A DNA stretch of 64,000 nucleotides, taken from assembly GCF_000526375.1 (NCBI RefSeq), contig NZ_JAFY01000001.1:1-64000 (forward strand). Reading direction: 5' to 3'. The stretch is from Aminiphilus circumscriptus DSM 16581 (GTDB taxonomy: Bacteria; Synergistota; Synergistia; Synergistales; Aminiphilaceae). A model generated the notes under the pieces. The model had not been told where the DNA came from, ran no database searches, and saw nothing but the letters and a program-made list of their open reading frames with translations. The translations under genes were made by a program, and so were the position numbers. Positions 53,684-63,011 of this stretch are shown here, in pieces; position 1 is the stretch's first letter, and each line of letters starts with the position of its first letter.

Positions 53684-55192
53684 ATGAAGAACGGAATGAA
53701 GAAAAGCGTTTTCGCAGTACTGGTCTCTGTTCTCGTCTTCGGTCTTTGCAGCATCGGGTGGGCCAAGGACACCCTCGTCGTGGCGGATCAGTACGATGCC
53801 ACGACCATGGATCCCATCCGTCACAACGATATGCCGAGTGCCCGAGCGTGCCATTCCATCTACGACACGCTGGTCTTCCTTAACAGTGACGGGACGGTTC
53901 GCGCCGGACTCGCGGAATCCTGGGAATTTCCGTCGGACACGGCCTACAAGATGCATCTTCGCAAGGACGTGGTGTTTCACAACGGAGAGAAGATGACCGC
54001 CAAGGATGTGAAATACTCCCTGGAGCGGGCCACCACGGATCTCGGAGCGTCCATCAAGACCTACTCCCAGAACCTCGACAACGTGGAGATCGTGGACGAC
54101 TACACGGTGATCATTCACCTGAAGCACCCGGACTACTCCTTCTTCCCCTCCCTCAGCCACAGTTGGGGTTCCATCCTCAACCAGAAGGCCGTGGAGGAGG
54201 CGGGGGACAACTACGGCATGCAGCCCGTGGGAACCGGGCCTTTCAAGTTCGTGAGCTGGCAGAAGGGGAACAAGTACGTTCTCGAGCGTTTCGACGCGTA
54301 CTGGGGTCCCAAGGCGGGGGTCGCGAAGCTCGAAGTCCGCTCCATACCGGAACCCACGAGCCGCGCCATCGAGCTCGAAACCGGCGGAGTTGATATCGCC
54401 TACCCCATCACCACGAACGACATCAAGCGTATCGAAGAGAATAAAAACCTGGTGCTCTACCGGGTACCCCAGACGTCCGTGACCTACATGGGGTTCAACC
54501 TCTCCAAGAAGCCCTTCGACGATGTGCGCGTCCGCAAGGCCATCGATCTGGCGTTGGACACCGTGGGCATTCAGGCGGCGGTGTATCGCGGAGTCGGCAA
54601 AGTGCCCACGTCCCTTGTCCCCGGAGCGGTGAAATACTCCATCGATTCCGAGCTTCCCAAGCACGAGCAGGATGTGGAAGCGGCCAAAAAGCTCCTGGAA
54701 GAAGCGGGCATGAAGGATCTCCGCATGGAAATCTGGACGAACGAGCGGAAGGAGCGCGTGGATTCCGCCACCATCATCCAAGCACAGCTGCAGGAAATCG
54801 GCATCACGTCGGAGATCAAGGTGTTGGAGTGGGGAGCCTACCTCAGCGGCTTGCAGGAGAAGAAGCATGACATGTTCCTGCTCGGCTGGGTTTCCACCGT
54901 GCCGGATCCCAATTTCGCCGTTTCGGGGCTTCTCGAGTCCACCTCGGGAACGAACTTCACCTTCACCAGTGACGCGAAGCTCGACGAATACCTCGCCAAG
55001 GGGCGCGGCACGCCGGACGGAGAGGAACGCGCCAAAATCTACAAGGAGCTCCAGCTCTACATCAACGAGCTGCATCCCATGGTGTACATCCACAACGACG
55101 AATCCATCGCGGGAGCCCAGAAAAACGTGAAGGGCTTCGAGATCCGCGGCAACGAGGTGCACTCTTTCCGGCAGGCCTCCATCGAGGAGTAA
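53684..55192 (+). CDS. dppA: Dipeptide/oligopeptide ABC transporter binding protein
   Basis: A 502-residue SBP_bac_5 protein with a cleaved signal peptide (FAVLVSVLVFGLCSIGWA, residues 10-27). Family segments: DQYDATTMDPIRHNDMPSA near 35, LAESWEFPSDTAYKMHLRKD near 78-97, GTGPFKFVSWQKGNKYVLER near 187 and VRKAIDLALD near 285. It binds peptides (or related small molecules such as amino acids linked to nickel) in the periplasm. GAGGTGA lies before the ATG. Separated from dppB by a strong hairpin. Confidence 0.9.
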   Translation: MKNGMKKSVFAVLVSVLVFGLCSIGWAKDTLVVADQYDATTMDPIRHNDMPSARACHSIYDTLVFLNSDGTVRAGLAESWEFPSDTAYKMHLRKDVVFHNGEKMTAKDVKYSLERATTDLGASIKTYSQNLDNVEIVDDYTVIIHLKHPDYSFFPSLSHSWGSILNQKAVEEAGDNYGMQPVGTGPFKFVSWQKGNKYVLERFDAYWGPKAGVAKLEVRSIPEPTSRAIELETGGVDIAYPITTNDIKRIEENKNLVLYRVPQTSVTYMGFNLSKKPFDDVRVRKAIDLALDTVGIQAAVYRGVGKVPTSLVPGAVKYSIDSELPKHEQDVEAAKKLLEEAGMKDLRMEIWTNERKERVDSATIIQAQLQEIGITSEIKVLEWGAYLSGLQEKKHDMFLLGWVSTVPDPNFAVSGLLESTSGTNFTFTSDAKLDEYLAKGRGTPDGEERAKIYKELQLYINELHPMVYIHNDESIAGAQKNVKGFEIRGNEVHSFRQASIEE

Positions 55193-55251
55193 CGCACCTG
55201 CGACGCACGTTGTTCCGCACATCCTTTCCGTTTTCGGGAGGGTGCGGTTTT

Positions 55252-55282
55252 ACGGCGAGGGGGGGGAAACCCCCCTCGCCGT
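55252..55282 (+). terminator. Hairpin between dppA and dppB (partial terminator)
   Basis: ACGGCGAGGGGGG pairs with CCCCCCTCGCCGT around GGAAA, followed by TTTCCC. Strong hairpins after the binding-protein gene commonly give more of that protein than of the membrane parts by partial termination or RNA protection. Confidence 0.65.
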
Positions 55283-55320
55283 TTCCCGAGTCGTAAAAAG
55301 AACAAAGGAGGGGACACTTC

Positions 55321-56250
55321 GTGCTACGCTACGTCGTTCGACGCATCCTGTTTTTGATACCTGTTTTCCTGGGGGTGACGTTCTGCGTTTTCACGTTGCT
55401 TTATCTCACTCCGGGAGACCCCGCACGAATGGTCCTCGGGGATCTGGCGACGGAAAAGGCCGTGCAGGAATTCCGGGACAAGGAGGGGTTGAACGATCCC
55501 TTTCTGGTGCAGTTCGGAAGCTACGTCTACAAAGCGGCGACCAAGGGGGACATCGGGCGCTCCTACATCACGAAACGCCCCGTGATGGAGGAAATCCTGA
55601 CGGCCTTCCCCTACACGATAAAGCTGTCAGCCCTGTCCATGCTGATCTCCATTCTCATCGGCATCCCCTGCGGCATTCTCTCCGCCATCAGACAATATTC
55701 CATCTTTGACGTGGTCACCATGATCTTTGCCATGATAGGGCTCTCCATGCCCGTTTTCTGGCTGGGGCTCCTGCTGATCCTCCTCTTCTCCGTGCAGCTT
55801 CACTGGCTTCCCTCATCGGGATTCGACACGTGGCAGGCCATGATACTGCCTTCCCTGGCCCTTTCCGCCCAGGCCATTTCCATCATCACCCGCATGACCC
55901 GCTCCTCCATGCTCGAAGTCATCCGGGCGGACTACATACGCACCGCCCGCGCCAAGGGTCAGAAGGAATCCGTCGTCATCTGGGTGCACGCGCTGTACAA
56001 CGCCCTGATTCCCGTGGTGACCGTCTGCGGCCTCCAATTCGGCGTGCTCCTCGCGGGAGCCATCCTCACGGAATCCATTTTCGCCATTCCCGGCATAGGG
56101 CGCCTCATGGTGGAATCCATCAAAATGCGTGATTATCCCGTCGTACAGGGAGGCGTGCTCTTCGTGGCGATAACCTTCAGCCTGGTCAATCTCTTCGTGG
56201 ATCTCGTCTACGCCTATCTGGATCCGCGGATCAAGGCACAGTACAAGTAG
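55321..56250 (+). CDS. dppB: Dipeptide ABC transporter permease
   Basis: The 309-residue permease starts at GTG 55321 (AAAGGAGGGG upstream) with RRILFLIPVFLGVTFCVFTL as helix 1. Six membrane helices; the EAA loop reads VIRADYIRTARAKGQKESVV, typical of DppB/OppB, and the LTPGDPARM motif follows helix 1. Forms a heterodimer with DppC. Confidence 0.94.
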   Translation: MLRYVVRRILFLIPVFLGVTFCVFTLLYLTPGDPARMVLGDLATEKAVQEFRDKEGLNDPFLVQFGSYVYKAATKGDIGRSYITKRPVMEEILTAFPYTIKLSALSMLISILIGIPCGILSAIRQYSIFDVVTMIFAMIGLSMPVFWLGLLLILLFSVQLHWLPSSGFDTWQAMILPSLALSAQAISIITRMTRSSMLEVIRADYIRTARAKGQKESVVIWVHALYNALIPVVTVCGLQFGVLLAGAILTESIFAIPGIGRLMVESIKMRDYPVVQGGVLFVAITFSLVNLFVDLVYAYLDPRIKAQYK

Positions 56251-56261
56251 GGGGGAAAAAG

Positions 56262-57130
56262 ATGAATACGGCCATAGAACAAAGAAAGAAACGAACTCCC
56301 CTCATGGAGGTGCTCTTTCGCCTGAAGAAAAGCCCCCTCGCCATGGTGGGGCTCCTGGTGGTGATCCTTCTGGTCGTCGTCGCGCTCTTTGCGAACGTCC
56401 TGGCTCCCTACAGCTATTCGAAACAACATCTGACGCATATGTTCGAAGGCCCGTCGAAGAACTTTCTCCTGGGGACGGACGAGTTCGGCCGGGATATCCT
56501 GAGCCGCCTCATCTACGGAGCGCGCATCTCCCTCATGGTGGGCTTCATCGCGGTGAGCATCGCCCTTTTGGCGGGGGGAGTGCTGGGGCCATTTCGGGGT
56601 ACTACGGAGGGTGGATCGACAATGCGATCATGCGGGTGATGGACGTGCTGCTCTCCATTCCGCAGACCCTTCTCGCCATCGCCATCGCGGCGTCTCTCGG
56701 TCCCGGGCTCTTCAACCTGATGATCGCCGTGGGGGTCTCCTCCATGCCGCAATATGCCCGGATCGTCCGAAGCTCGGTGCTCTCCATACGGGGCATGGAG
56801 TTCATCGAAGCGGCCCACGCGGTGGGCTCTTCGGACATGCGCATCATCTTCAAGCATATCCTGCCCAACAGCATGGCCCCCATCATCGTGCAGGCGACTC
56901 TGGGAGTGGCCTTCGCCATTCTGAACGCCGCAGGGCTTTCCTTCATCGGGCTGGGAATCCAGCCCCCCTATCCCGAATGGGGCGCCATGCTTTCCGGAGG
57001 GCGCCAGTACATCCGGGATTACCCGCACCTCACCCTCTACCCCGGGCTTGCCATCATGATCACCATTCTCGCGCTCAACTTCCTGGGGGACGGTCTTCGG
57101 GACGCTCTCGATCCCAAACTCAAACGTTAA
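56262..57130 (+). pseudogene. dppC: Dipeptide ABC transporter permease, frameshifted
   Basis: Two overlapping frames make one DppC. The first (from ATG 56262) gives MNTAIEQRKKRTPLMEVLFR to GGVLG near 56590; the sequence then needs a change to the +2 frame to read AISGYYGGWIDNAIMRVMDV and on to the stop at 57130 (DDPKLKR-type end LDPKLKR). The shift is best explained by loss of one G from a run (GTGCTGGGGCC; GTGCTGGGGGCC would be intact). The rest is normal: EAA loop AAHAVGSSDMRIIFKHILPN. Since dppB, D and F are intact, this may be a homopolymer sequencing or assembly error, or a fresh mutation. Confidence 0.85.
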
Positions 57131-57142
57131 GGAGACCCGGAG

Positions 57143-58195
57143 ATGAAGCCGACAGCGAAAAACGACCGCATTCCCGCGCCCGAGGAACGTCTTCTTCTGG
57201 AAATCCGGGACCTCGTGATCCACTACGAAACCGACGACGGCACGGTGCACGCCGTGGAAAACCTGGATCTCCGGCTCAAGCGGGGCGAGACCCTCGGGTT
57301 CGTCGGAGAAACGGGAGCCGGAAAGACCACCACGGCCCTCGGCATCATGCGCCTCATTCCCTCCCCTCCGGGAGTGATCAAATCGGGAAAGATTCTTTTT
57401 GAAGGCGAGGATCTCCTGGAGAAGAGCGAGGCGGAAATGCGCGCCATCCGGGGGGACAAGATCGCCATGATCTTCCAGGATCCCATGACCAGCCTCAATC
57501 CGGTGATGACCATGGGAAAACAGATCGCGGAGGTCGTCAAACTCCACAGAAAGGTCTCGGAGAAAGAGGCCCTCGCCATCGCGGGAGACATGCTGGAACT
57601 CGTGGGCATACCCCGGGAGCGCATCCATGAATATCCCCACCAGTTTTCCGGAGGCATGAAACAGCGGGTGGTCATCGCCATCGCCCTGGTGTGCGACCCG
57701 AGCCTCCTGATCGCGGACGAACCCACCACGGCGCTCGATGTGACCATTCAGGCCCAGGTGCTGAACCTGATGAAAAAGCTCAAGCAGCAGTTCAGCGCGT
57801 CCATGATCCTCATCACCCACGACATGGGCATCGTGGCGGATATCTGCGATACCGTGGCCATCATGTACGCCGGACGGGTGGTGGAATATGCGGACAAGGC
57901 ATCCCTCTTCACCTGTCCCGTGCATCCCTATACAGTGGGGCTCTTCGACTCCGTCCCCGACCTGGAGGACGACAAGGAGGAGCTCAACGTCATTCCCGGA
58001 CTGATGCCGGATCCCATGGACCTTCCCCAGGGCTGCACCTTCCATCCCCGGTGCCGTTTCGCGGTGGAAGCCTGCCGTCTGGAGAAACCCGCCATGAGAG
58101 AAGTCGCGCCGGGGCACTTCGTGGCCTGTCCGGTACGGGCGAAAATGCTCCGGGAGCATCCGGAGAAGAACGCCGGAAACGAAGGGGAGAACTAG
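57143..58195 (+). CDS. dppD: Dipeptide ABC transporter ATP-binding protein
   Basis: A 350-residue ATPase with Walker [10 protein letters not shown] (about residues 54-62), Q-loop [14 protein letters not shown], signature [15 protein letters not shown], Walker [15 protein letters not shown] and switch His in LITHDMGIV. The C-terminal oligopeptide-type extension ends with the cysteine cluster CTFHPRC/ACRLEKP (about 295-318) that carries a [4Fe-4S]-like or zinc site in this family. It forms a heterodimer with DppF. Confidence 0.94.
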   Translation: MKPTAKNDRIPAPEERLLLEIRDLVIHYETDDGTVHAVENLDLRLKRGETLGFVGETGAGKTTTALGIMRLIPSPPGVIKSGKILFEGEDLLEKSEAEMRAIRGDKIAMIFQDPMTSLNPVMTMGKQIAEVVKLHRKVSEKEALAIAGDMLELVGIPRERIHEYPHQFSGGMKQRVVIAIALVCDPSLLIADEPTTALDVTIQAQVLNLMKKLKQQFSASMILITHDMGIVADICDTVAIMYAGRVVEYADKASLFTCPVHPYTVGLFDSVPDLEDDKEELNVIPGLMPDPMDLPQGCTFHPRCRFAVEACRLEKPAMREVAPGHFVACPVRAKMLREHPEKNAGNEGEN

Positions 58196-58196
58196 G

Positions 58197-59198
58197 ATGA
58201 AGACGACACAGGAAACCACTCCCTATATCGACGTACGGGGGCTGAAGAAATATTTCTCCACCAAGCGCGGCACGCTGCATGCGGTGGATGACGTGGACCT
58301 CTTCATCAATCGGGGGGAGACCCTGGGGCTCGTGGGGGAATCGGGCTGCGGCAAATCGACGCTCGGACGCTGCCTGATCCGTCTTCTGGAGCCCACCGCG
58401 GGAGAGATCCGGGTGAACGCCGAGGATGGCAAGGGGACGGACATCACCGGTCTGGGAAAAGCGAAAATGAAGGAGATGCGCAAAAAACTCCAGATCGTTT
58501 TTCAGGACCCCTACGCTTCTTTGAACCCTCGTCTTCCCGTGTGGGAACTCATCGCGGAACCTCTCCGGGTGAACAGCTTCTGCAAGAGCAAGGAGGACAT
58601 GCAGAAACGCATCCGATATCTCATGGACGTTGTGGGGCTTGCGGAACGCCTGGAAAACACCTATCCCCACGAACTCGACGGAGGACGCAGGCAGCGTATC
58701 GGCGTCGCGCGAGCGCTTGCGCTGGAACCCGAGTTCATCGTTCTCGACGAGCCCGTGTCGGCCCTTGACGTCTGCATCCAGGCCCAGATCCTGAACCTGC
58801 TCCACCGCCTGCAGAAGGAGTTTTCCTACACCTATCTCTTCATCTCCCACGACCTGAGCGTGGTCAAGCACGTTTCCGACCGGATCGCGGTCATGTACCT
58901 CGGAAAAATCGTGGAGACGGGAGAATATCGGGAACTCTTCAGAAAGCCCCTGCATCCCTACACGCAGGCGCTTCTTTCGGCGATTCCCGTGGCGAAGCTC
59001 AACGTGGCGCGGGAACAGATTCTTCTGGAGGGCGATGTGCCGAGCCCCGTGAATCCTCCTCCGGGGTGCCGTTTCATGCCCCGCTGCCATTACGCCCAGG
59101 AAATCTGTTCCAGGGAGCTGCCGAAGCTCCGGGAACACGAGCCGCAGCATTTCGTCGCGTGCCATTTCACAGGCAACCTGCAGCCGAAGACAAAATGA
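58197..59198 (+). CDS. dppF: Dipeptide ABC transporter ATP-binding protein
   Basis: A 333-residue ATPase, 1 bp after dppD. Walker [10 protein letters not shown] (about residues 46-54), Q-loop [14 protein letters not shown], Walker [15 protein letters not shown], switch His LFISHDLSV and the C-terminal cysteine cluster [14 protein letters not shown]. The ABC signature reads [11 protein letters not shown] instead of LSGGQ, a variation known in some peptide-importer ATPases. It ends just before an intrinsic terminator. Confidence 0.94.
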   Translation: MKTTQETTPYIDVRGLKKYFSTKRGTLHAVDDVDLFINRGETLGLVGESGCGKSTLGRCLIRLLEPTAGEIRVNAEDGKGTDITGLGKAKMKEMRKKLQIVFQDPYASLNPRLPVWELIAEPLRVNSFCKSKEDMQKRIRYLMDVVGLAERLENTYPHELDGGRRQRIGVARALALEPEFIVLDEPVSALDVCIQAQILNLLHRLQKEFSYTYLFISHDLSVVKHVSDRIAVMYLGKIVETGEYRELFRKPLHPYTQALLSAIPVAKLNVAREQILLEGDVPSPVNPPPGCRFMPRCHYAQEICSRELPKLREHEPQHFVACHFTGNLQPKTK

Positions 59199-59206
59199 CG
59201 TAACCG

Positions 59207-59237
59207 CGCCGCCGCGCCAGGGCCCGGCGGCGTTTTT
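59207..59237 (+). terminator. Intrinsic terminator of the dpp operon
   Basis: CGCCGCCG (59207-59214) pairs with CGGCGGCG (59225-59232), followed directly by TTTTT. It begins 9 bp after the dppF stop; the gene on the other side is convergent. Confidence 0.85.
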
Positions 59238-59263
59238 GTGCAACGTGACCGGCCTGCCCGGCT

Positions 59264-60094
59264 CTAGAAGCTGATGTTCTTGAAGGCCTCGGTCTGGGCC
59301 TTGATGGCCTTTTCCACGGGAAGGCGCTCCATGCTGCTGGCGCCGTAGAAGCCGTGCACGTGTTTGCAAGTCCGGAGGATGAACGCCGCGTCCTCGGGCT
59401 CGGCGATGGGGCCGCCGTGGCAGAGGACGAGCACGTCCTTGCGGACGCGCAGGGCCGCCTCGGCCCAGGCGTCGATGAGTTCCGCACACTGGGGCAGCGT
59501 CTTCGCCGTGGCGGCGCCGATGCTTCCCTTGGTGGTGAGCCCCATGTGGCAGACGAGGATGTCCGCTCCCGCGGCGGCCATGGCGGCGGCGTCCTCGGCG
59601 GAGAAGACGTAGGGGGTGGTGAGAAGCCCCATTTCGCCGGCCCGGCGGATGGCCTCCACCTCAAGGGCGTAGCCCATGCCGGTCTCCTCCAGGTTGGCCC
59701 GAAAGACCCCGTCGATGAGTCCCACGGTGGGGAAGTTTTGCACGCCCGCAAAGCCCAGGTCGAGGAGCTGCCGAAGGAAAACGTCCCAGATGACGAAGGG
59801 ATCCGTGCCGTTGATGCCCGCCAGCACGGGGGTTTTCTTCGTCACGGGGAGCACTTCCCGGGCCATTTCCAGCACGATGTCGTTGGCGTTGCCGTAGGCG
59901 AGCAGCCCCGCAAGGGAGCCCCTCCCGGCCATGCGGTACTTGCCGGAGTTGTAGATGACGATGAGGTCGATGCCTCCCGCCTCCTCCCATTTGGCGGACA
60001 TGCCTGTTCCCGCGCCGCCGCCGATGATGGGAATCCGCCGCTCCGCCATCTCGCGGAAGCGCGTCAGAAGGTCCGCCTTGTTCCATCTTGCCAT
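59264..60094 (-). CDS. Phosphoenolpyruvate hydrolase-type TIM-barrel protein
   Basis: A 276-residue single-domain TIM barrel of the PEP_hydrolase family: [20 protein letters not shown] near 18-38 (phosphate/PEP-binding start), [40 protein letters not shown] and a C-terminal [15 protein letters not shown]. Reaction is not settled for bacterial members. The Tm-1-like gene lies immediately upstream on the same strand; in plants the two domains are fused in the tomato virus resistance protein Tm-1, so these products probably act as one complex. Confidence 0.85.
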   Translation of the reverse strand: MARWNKADLLTRFREMAERRIPIIGGGAGTGMSAKWEEAGGIDLIVIYNSGKYRMAGRGSLAGLLAYGNANDIVLEMAREVLPVTKKTPVLAGINGTDPFVIWDVFLRQLLDLGFAGVQNFPTVGLIDGVFRANLEETGMGYALEVEAIRRAGEMGLLTTPYVFSAEDAAAMAAAGADILVCHMGLTTKGSIGAATAKTLPQCAELIDAWAEAALRVRKDVLVLCHGGPIAEPEDAAFILRTCKHVHGFYGASSMERLPVEKAIKAQTEAFKNISF

Positions 60095-60160
60095 GAGATG
60101 TCCTCTCCTTTCCCAATGTTCCTGTTCTGTGTTCCCGGATCTGCCGCGTTGCGGCGAGGT

Positions 60161-61357
60161 CTACGCGATCTCCCGGAAGGCCGCCACGAGAGCGGCGGCG
60201 AACTCGGGATCGTTGATGTTGTGCGGCAGGGAGACGAGTTGTCGCGACGGAGTCTGCACCACGTTGGCCTTCAGGGTCTCGAAGAGGGCCGCGTCCGCCT
60301 CGGGATCGTAAAAGGGAAGGCCCGGCGCGTCGATCATGGAGACGCCCTTCTCGGGGAGGAGGAAGCGCACCGGCCCCTCCATGCGGTTGAGCCGCTCCGC
60401 GATCCATTCGCCCATGCGGCGGTTTTCCTCGGGGGTGGTGCGCATGAGCGTCACCTGGGGGTTGTGCACGTGGAAGAGGCGGTCCCGGTAGCGCTCGGGA
60501 ACGGTGTCCCGGGCGCCGAAGTTCACCATGTCCAGGGCGCCCACGGAGCCCACGTAGGGAGTGCGGGTGCGGATCACCGCGCCGAAGCGGTCCTCCGTGC
60601 AGGGAAAGACGCCTCCCATGAGCAGGTCGCACACTTCCGTGGTGGTGATGTCCAGCACGCCCGCGAGGAGCCCCGAGTCGGCGAGCTTCTCCATGGACTG
60701 GCCTCCCGTGCCGGTGGCGTGGAAGACCAGGCAGTCGTATTCCGTTTCGAGGGCCTTGCGCACCATGTCCACGCAGGGGGTGGTGACGCCGAACATGGTC
60801 ATGCCCAGGGCTGGGCGGTCCTGTCCCTCCGGAACGGGGTTTTGGATCATGCCCGCCAGAGCGTGGGCGGCGTTGGCGAGCACCACCCGGGAGATGCGGT
60901 TGATGCCCGCCACGTCCGTCACGGAATAGAGCATGCAGATGTCGTTGGGGCCCACGTAGGGGGCCACGTTGCTCGATGCCACGGTGGAGACCATCATCTT
61001 GGGCACGCCGATGGGGAGGGTGCGCAGGCCCGTGCAGACCAGGGAGGTGCCTCCGGAGCCGCCGAGGCCGAGGACGCCCCCCACGTCGGTGCGGCTCGCG
61101 AGAAAGGCCGCGAAGGCGGCGGCCATGTCCGCCACGGCGCGCCCGCGGTCGTCGGCGGTGTCGAGAAAGTTTGGGTCCGTCGGCGAGAAGGCCGCCACCT
61201 CCCGGTTGGTCACGTCGGGCTTTCCCCTGGGGGCGCGGATGCCCACGTCCACCAGCAGGGTCGGAACGCCCTGGGCCGCGATGAGATCCCGCACGTAGGC
61301 GAGATCCTCGTACTTGGTGTCGCAGGTTCCCACTACATAAGCTTTCTTCGTCGTCAC
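60161..61357 (-). CDS. Tm-1-like ATP-binding domain protein (UPF0261)
   Basis: The 398-residue protein covers the full UPF0261 domain: [20 protein letters not shown] at the start, [20 protein letters not shown] (nucleotide-binding Gly-rich loop, about 95-114), [20 protein letters not shown] and [20 protein letters not shown], ending [13 protein letters not shown]. Start is GTG 61357 with GGAGG eight bases upstream. Paired with the TIM-barrel gene 66 bp downstream; homologous pairs occur in many bacteria next to catabolic genes. The biochemical role is unproven. An iron alcohol dehydrogenase gene upstream on the same strand may belong to the same pathway. Confidence 0.87.
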   Translation of the reverse strand: MTTKKAYVVGTCDTKYEDLAYVRDLIAAQGVPTLLVDVGIRAPRGKPDVTNREVAAFSPTDPNFLDTADDRGRAVADMAAAFAAFLASRTDVGGVLGLGGSGGTSLVCTGLRTLPIGVPKMMVSTVASSNVAPYVGPNDICMLYSVTDVAGINRISRVVLANAAHALAGMIQNPVPEGQDRPALGMTMFGVTTPCVDMVRKALETEYDCLVFHATGTGGQSMEKLADSGLLAGVLDITTTEVCDLLMGGVFPCTEDRFGAVIRTRTPYVGSVGALDMVNFGARDTVPERYRDRLFHVHNPQVTLMRTTPEENRRMGEWIAERLNRMEGPVRFLLPEKGVSMIDAPGLPFYDPEADAALFETLKANVVQTPSRQLVSLPHNINDPEFAAALVAAFREIA

Positions 61358-61442
61358 TGCCGTCGCCTCCTTTTCGTTCTCCTCCGTCGTCTCCTTATAG
61401 ACCGGACGCTCCGGACCGCTCTTCTGACGCTCTTTCGTCCTT

Positions 61443-61528
61443 GAGAAACCCTGAGTAAAGGGTTTTTCTTCCTCGATTGGACCGCATGGCGTTTTTTCGA
61501 GGTCGGCGTGGCATTTTTCAGAGGTTCC
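61443..61528 (-). mobile_element. Small inverted-repeat element, type B, copy 3
   Basis: On the minus strand it begins GGAACCTCTGAAAAATGCC, matches type B inside (ACCTCGAAAAAACGCCATGC) and ends CTCAGGGTTTCTC. It lies in the 238-bp gap between the alcohol dehydrogenase and Tm-1-like genes. No gene is in the gap. Confidence 0.6.
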
Positions 61529-61595
61529 CCTGACTTGAGGATGCACCGAGGGGGCTTTCGTTTTCCTAGGGGGCGTGGAGCCCGGGAATCAGGCC

Positions 61596-62759
61596 TTACC
61601 GCAGCGAATTCAGAATGGCGAGCACCTCGTCCTTGCCGAGGGGGACGAAGGCCCCCACCGGCCCTTTCTCCACGGCTTTGGCGGCCATCTCCTCCAGACG
61701 GTCCGCGGGGACGCCCAGCTCCGCCAGGGTGAGGGGCAGGCCGCAGCCCCGGATCCACGCCTCCAGGCGGCGGATGCCCTCCAGGGCGGTGTCCTCCAGG
61801 TCGAAGGGATTCATGTCTACGTCCATCACCCGGTGGGCGAACTGGGCGAATCGGGGCACGTCGTGGGAAAGGACGAAGCGCATCCACGCCGGAAAGACCG
61901 CCGCGAGCCCTGCCCCGTGGGGAACGTCGTAGATGGCGGAGAGTTCGTGCTCGATCTTGTGGGAGCCCCAGTCGCCGAGGCGTCCCGTGTCGAGGATGCC
62001 CGAGTGGGCGTTGGTGGCGCTCCACATGAGTTCCGCCCGGGCGGCGTAGTCGTCGGGCTTCGCCAGCGCCCGGGGGAGGTTGGCGAGGATGGTCTTCATG
62101 GTGCCCTCGCAGAGCCGGTCCGTGAGTTCCACGTCGCGGTCGTTGGTGAAGTAGCGCTCCAGCACGTGGGCCAGCATGTCCATGGCGCCGTAGCGCGTCT
62201 GGTCCGCGGGGAGGGAGAAGGTGAGTTCCGGGTTGAGCAGGGCGAAGCGGGGGCGGAGGATCGTGCCCTTGCAGCTCCGCTTGTACCACCCCTTCTCGTT
62301 GGTCACCACCGAGGTGGGGCTCGTCTCGCTTCCCGCGGCGGGAATGGTGAGCACCACTCCCACGGGCAGGGCCCTTTCGGGAACGGCCGTCTCGTCGTAG
62401 AAGTTCCACACGGGGCCGTCGTAGGGGACGCCGAGGGCGATGCCCTTCGCGGAGTCGATGACGCTGCCGCCCCCCACGGCGAGGATCAGGTCCACACCCT
62501 CCCGGCGGCAGAGGGCGATGCCCTCCTCCACCAGGGAGAGCCGGGGATTGGGCTGCACTCCTCCGAGTTCGACCGCCGCGAGCCCCGCCTCTTCGAGCGA
62601 GCCCCGGATGCGGTCCAGAAGGCCGCTTCGTTTGACGCTGCCGCCGCCGTAGTGGAGCAGCACTTTTTTCGCGAGGTGCGCCGCCTCGGCTCCGGCGGCG
62701 AGTTCCGCGCCGCGGCCGAAGACGATTTTCGTGGGATTTTCGTAGGTGAAGTCTCTCAT
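61596..62759 (-). CDS. Iron-containing alcohol dehydrogenase
   Basis: A 387-residue group III alcohol dehydrogenase. The NAD(P)-binding motif is AVGGGSVIDSAKGIALG (about 94-110) after NPRLSLVEEGIALC; metal ligands are Asp and His in YGAMDMLAHVLERYF and two His in GSHKIEHELSAIYDVPHGAG. It looks most like the butanol dehydrogenase (YugJ/BdhA) branch, reducing aldehydes to alcohols or the reverse. It may complement the aldehyde oxidoreductase in disposing of aldehydes or electrons. The start at 62759 has GGAGAGGAGACACC upstream. The 62760-63011 gap shows nothing. Confidence 0.92.
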   Translation of the reverse strand: MRDFTYENPTKIVFGRGAELAAGAEAAHLAKKVLLHYGGGSVKRSGLLDRIRGSLEEAGLAAVELGGVQPNPRLSLVEEGIALCRREGVDLILAVGGGSVIDSAKGIALGVPYDGPVWNFYDETAVPERALPVGVVLTIPAAGSETSPTSVVTNEKGWYKRSCKGTILRPRFALLNPELTFSLPADQTRYGAMDMLAHVLERYFTNDRDVELTDRLCEGTMKTILANLPRALAKPDDYAARAELMWSATNAHSGILDTGRLGDWGSHKIEHELSAIYDVPHGAGLAAVFPAWMRFVLSHDVPRFAQFAHRVMDVDMNPFDLEDTALEGIRRLEAWIRGCGLPLTLAELGVPADRLEEMAAKAVEKGPVGAFVPLGKDEVLAILNSLR

Positions 62760-63011
62760 GGTGTCTCCTCTCCCAGCATAGAGTCGTTGTGCTTCCTCCG
62801 GTATGACGTGGTCCCGGAAAGAACGTGTTCTAACGTGCTCTCAAGAGGTGCGCCTCTTCGCAGGCAACACACACTCTTTCGGATCGTCGCCGGTCCGTGT
62901 ACGGTGCATCATGGGCAAAAGATTTCCCCGAAGGGGCGGCCTTGCATTTGCATGCACAGGCATTTCCGACGACGGCGGAATATCGTCGGAGCGGGCACGT
63001 CCCTCCGTCTC

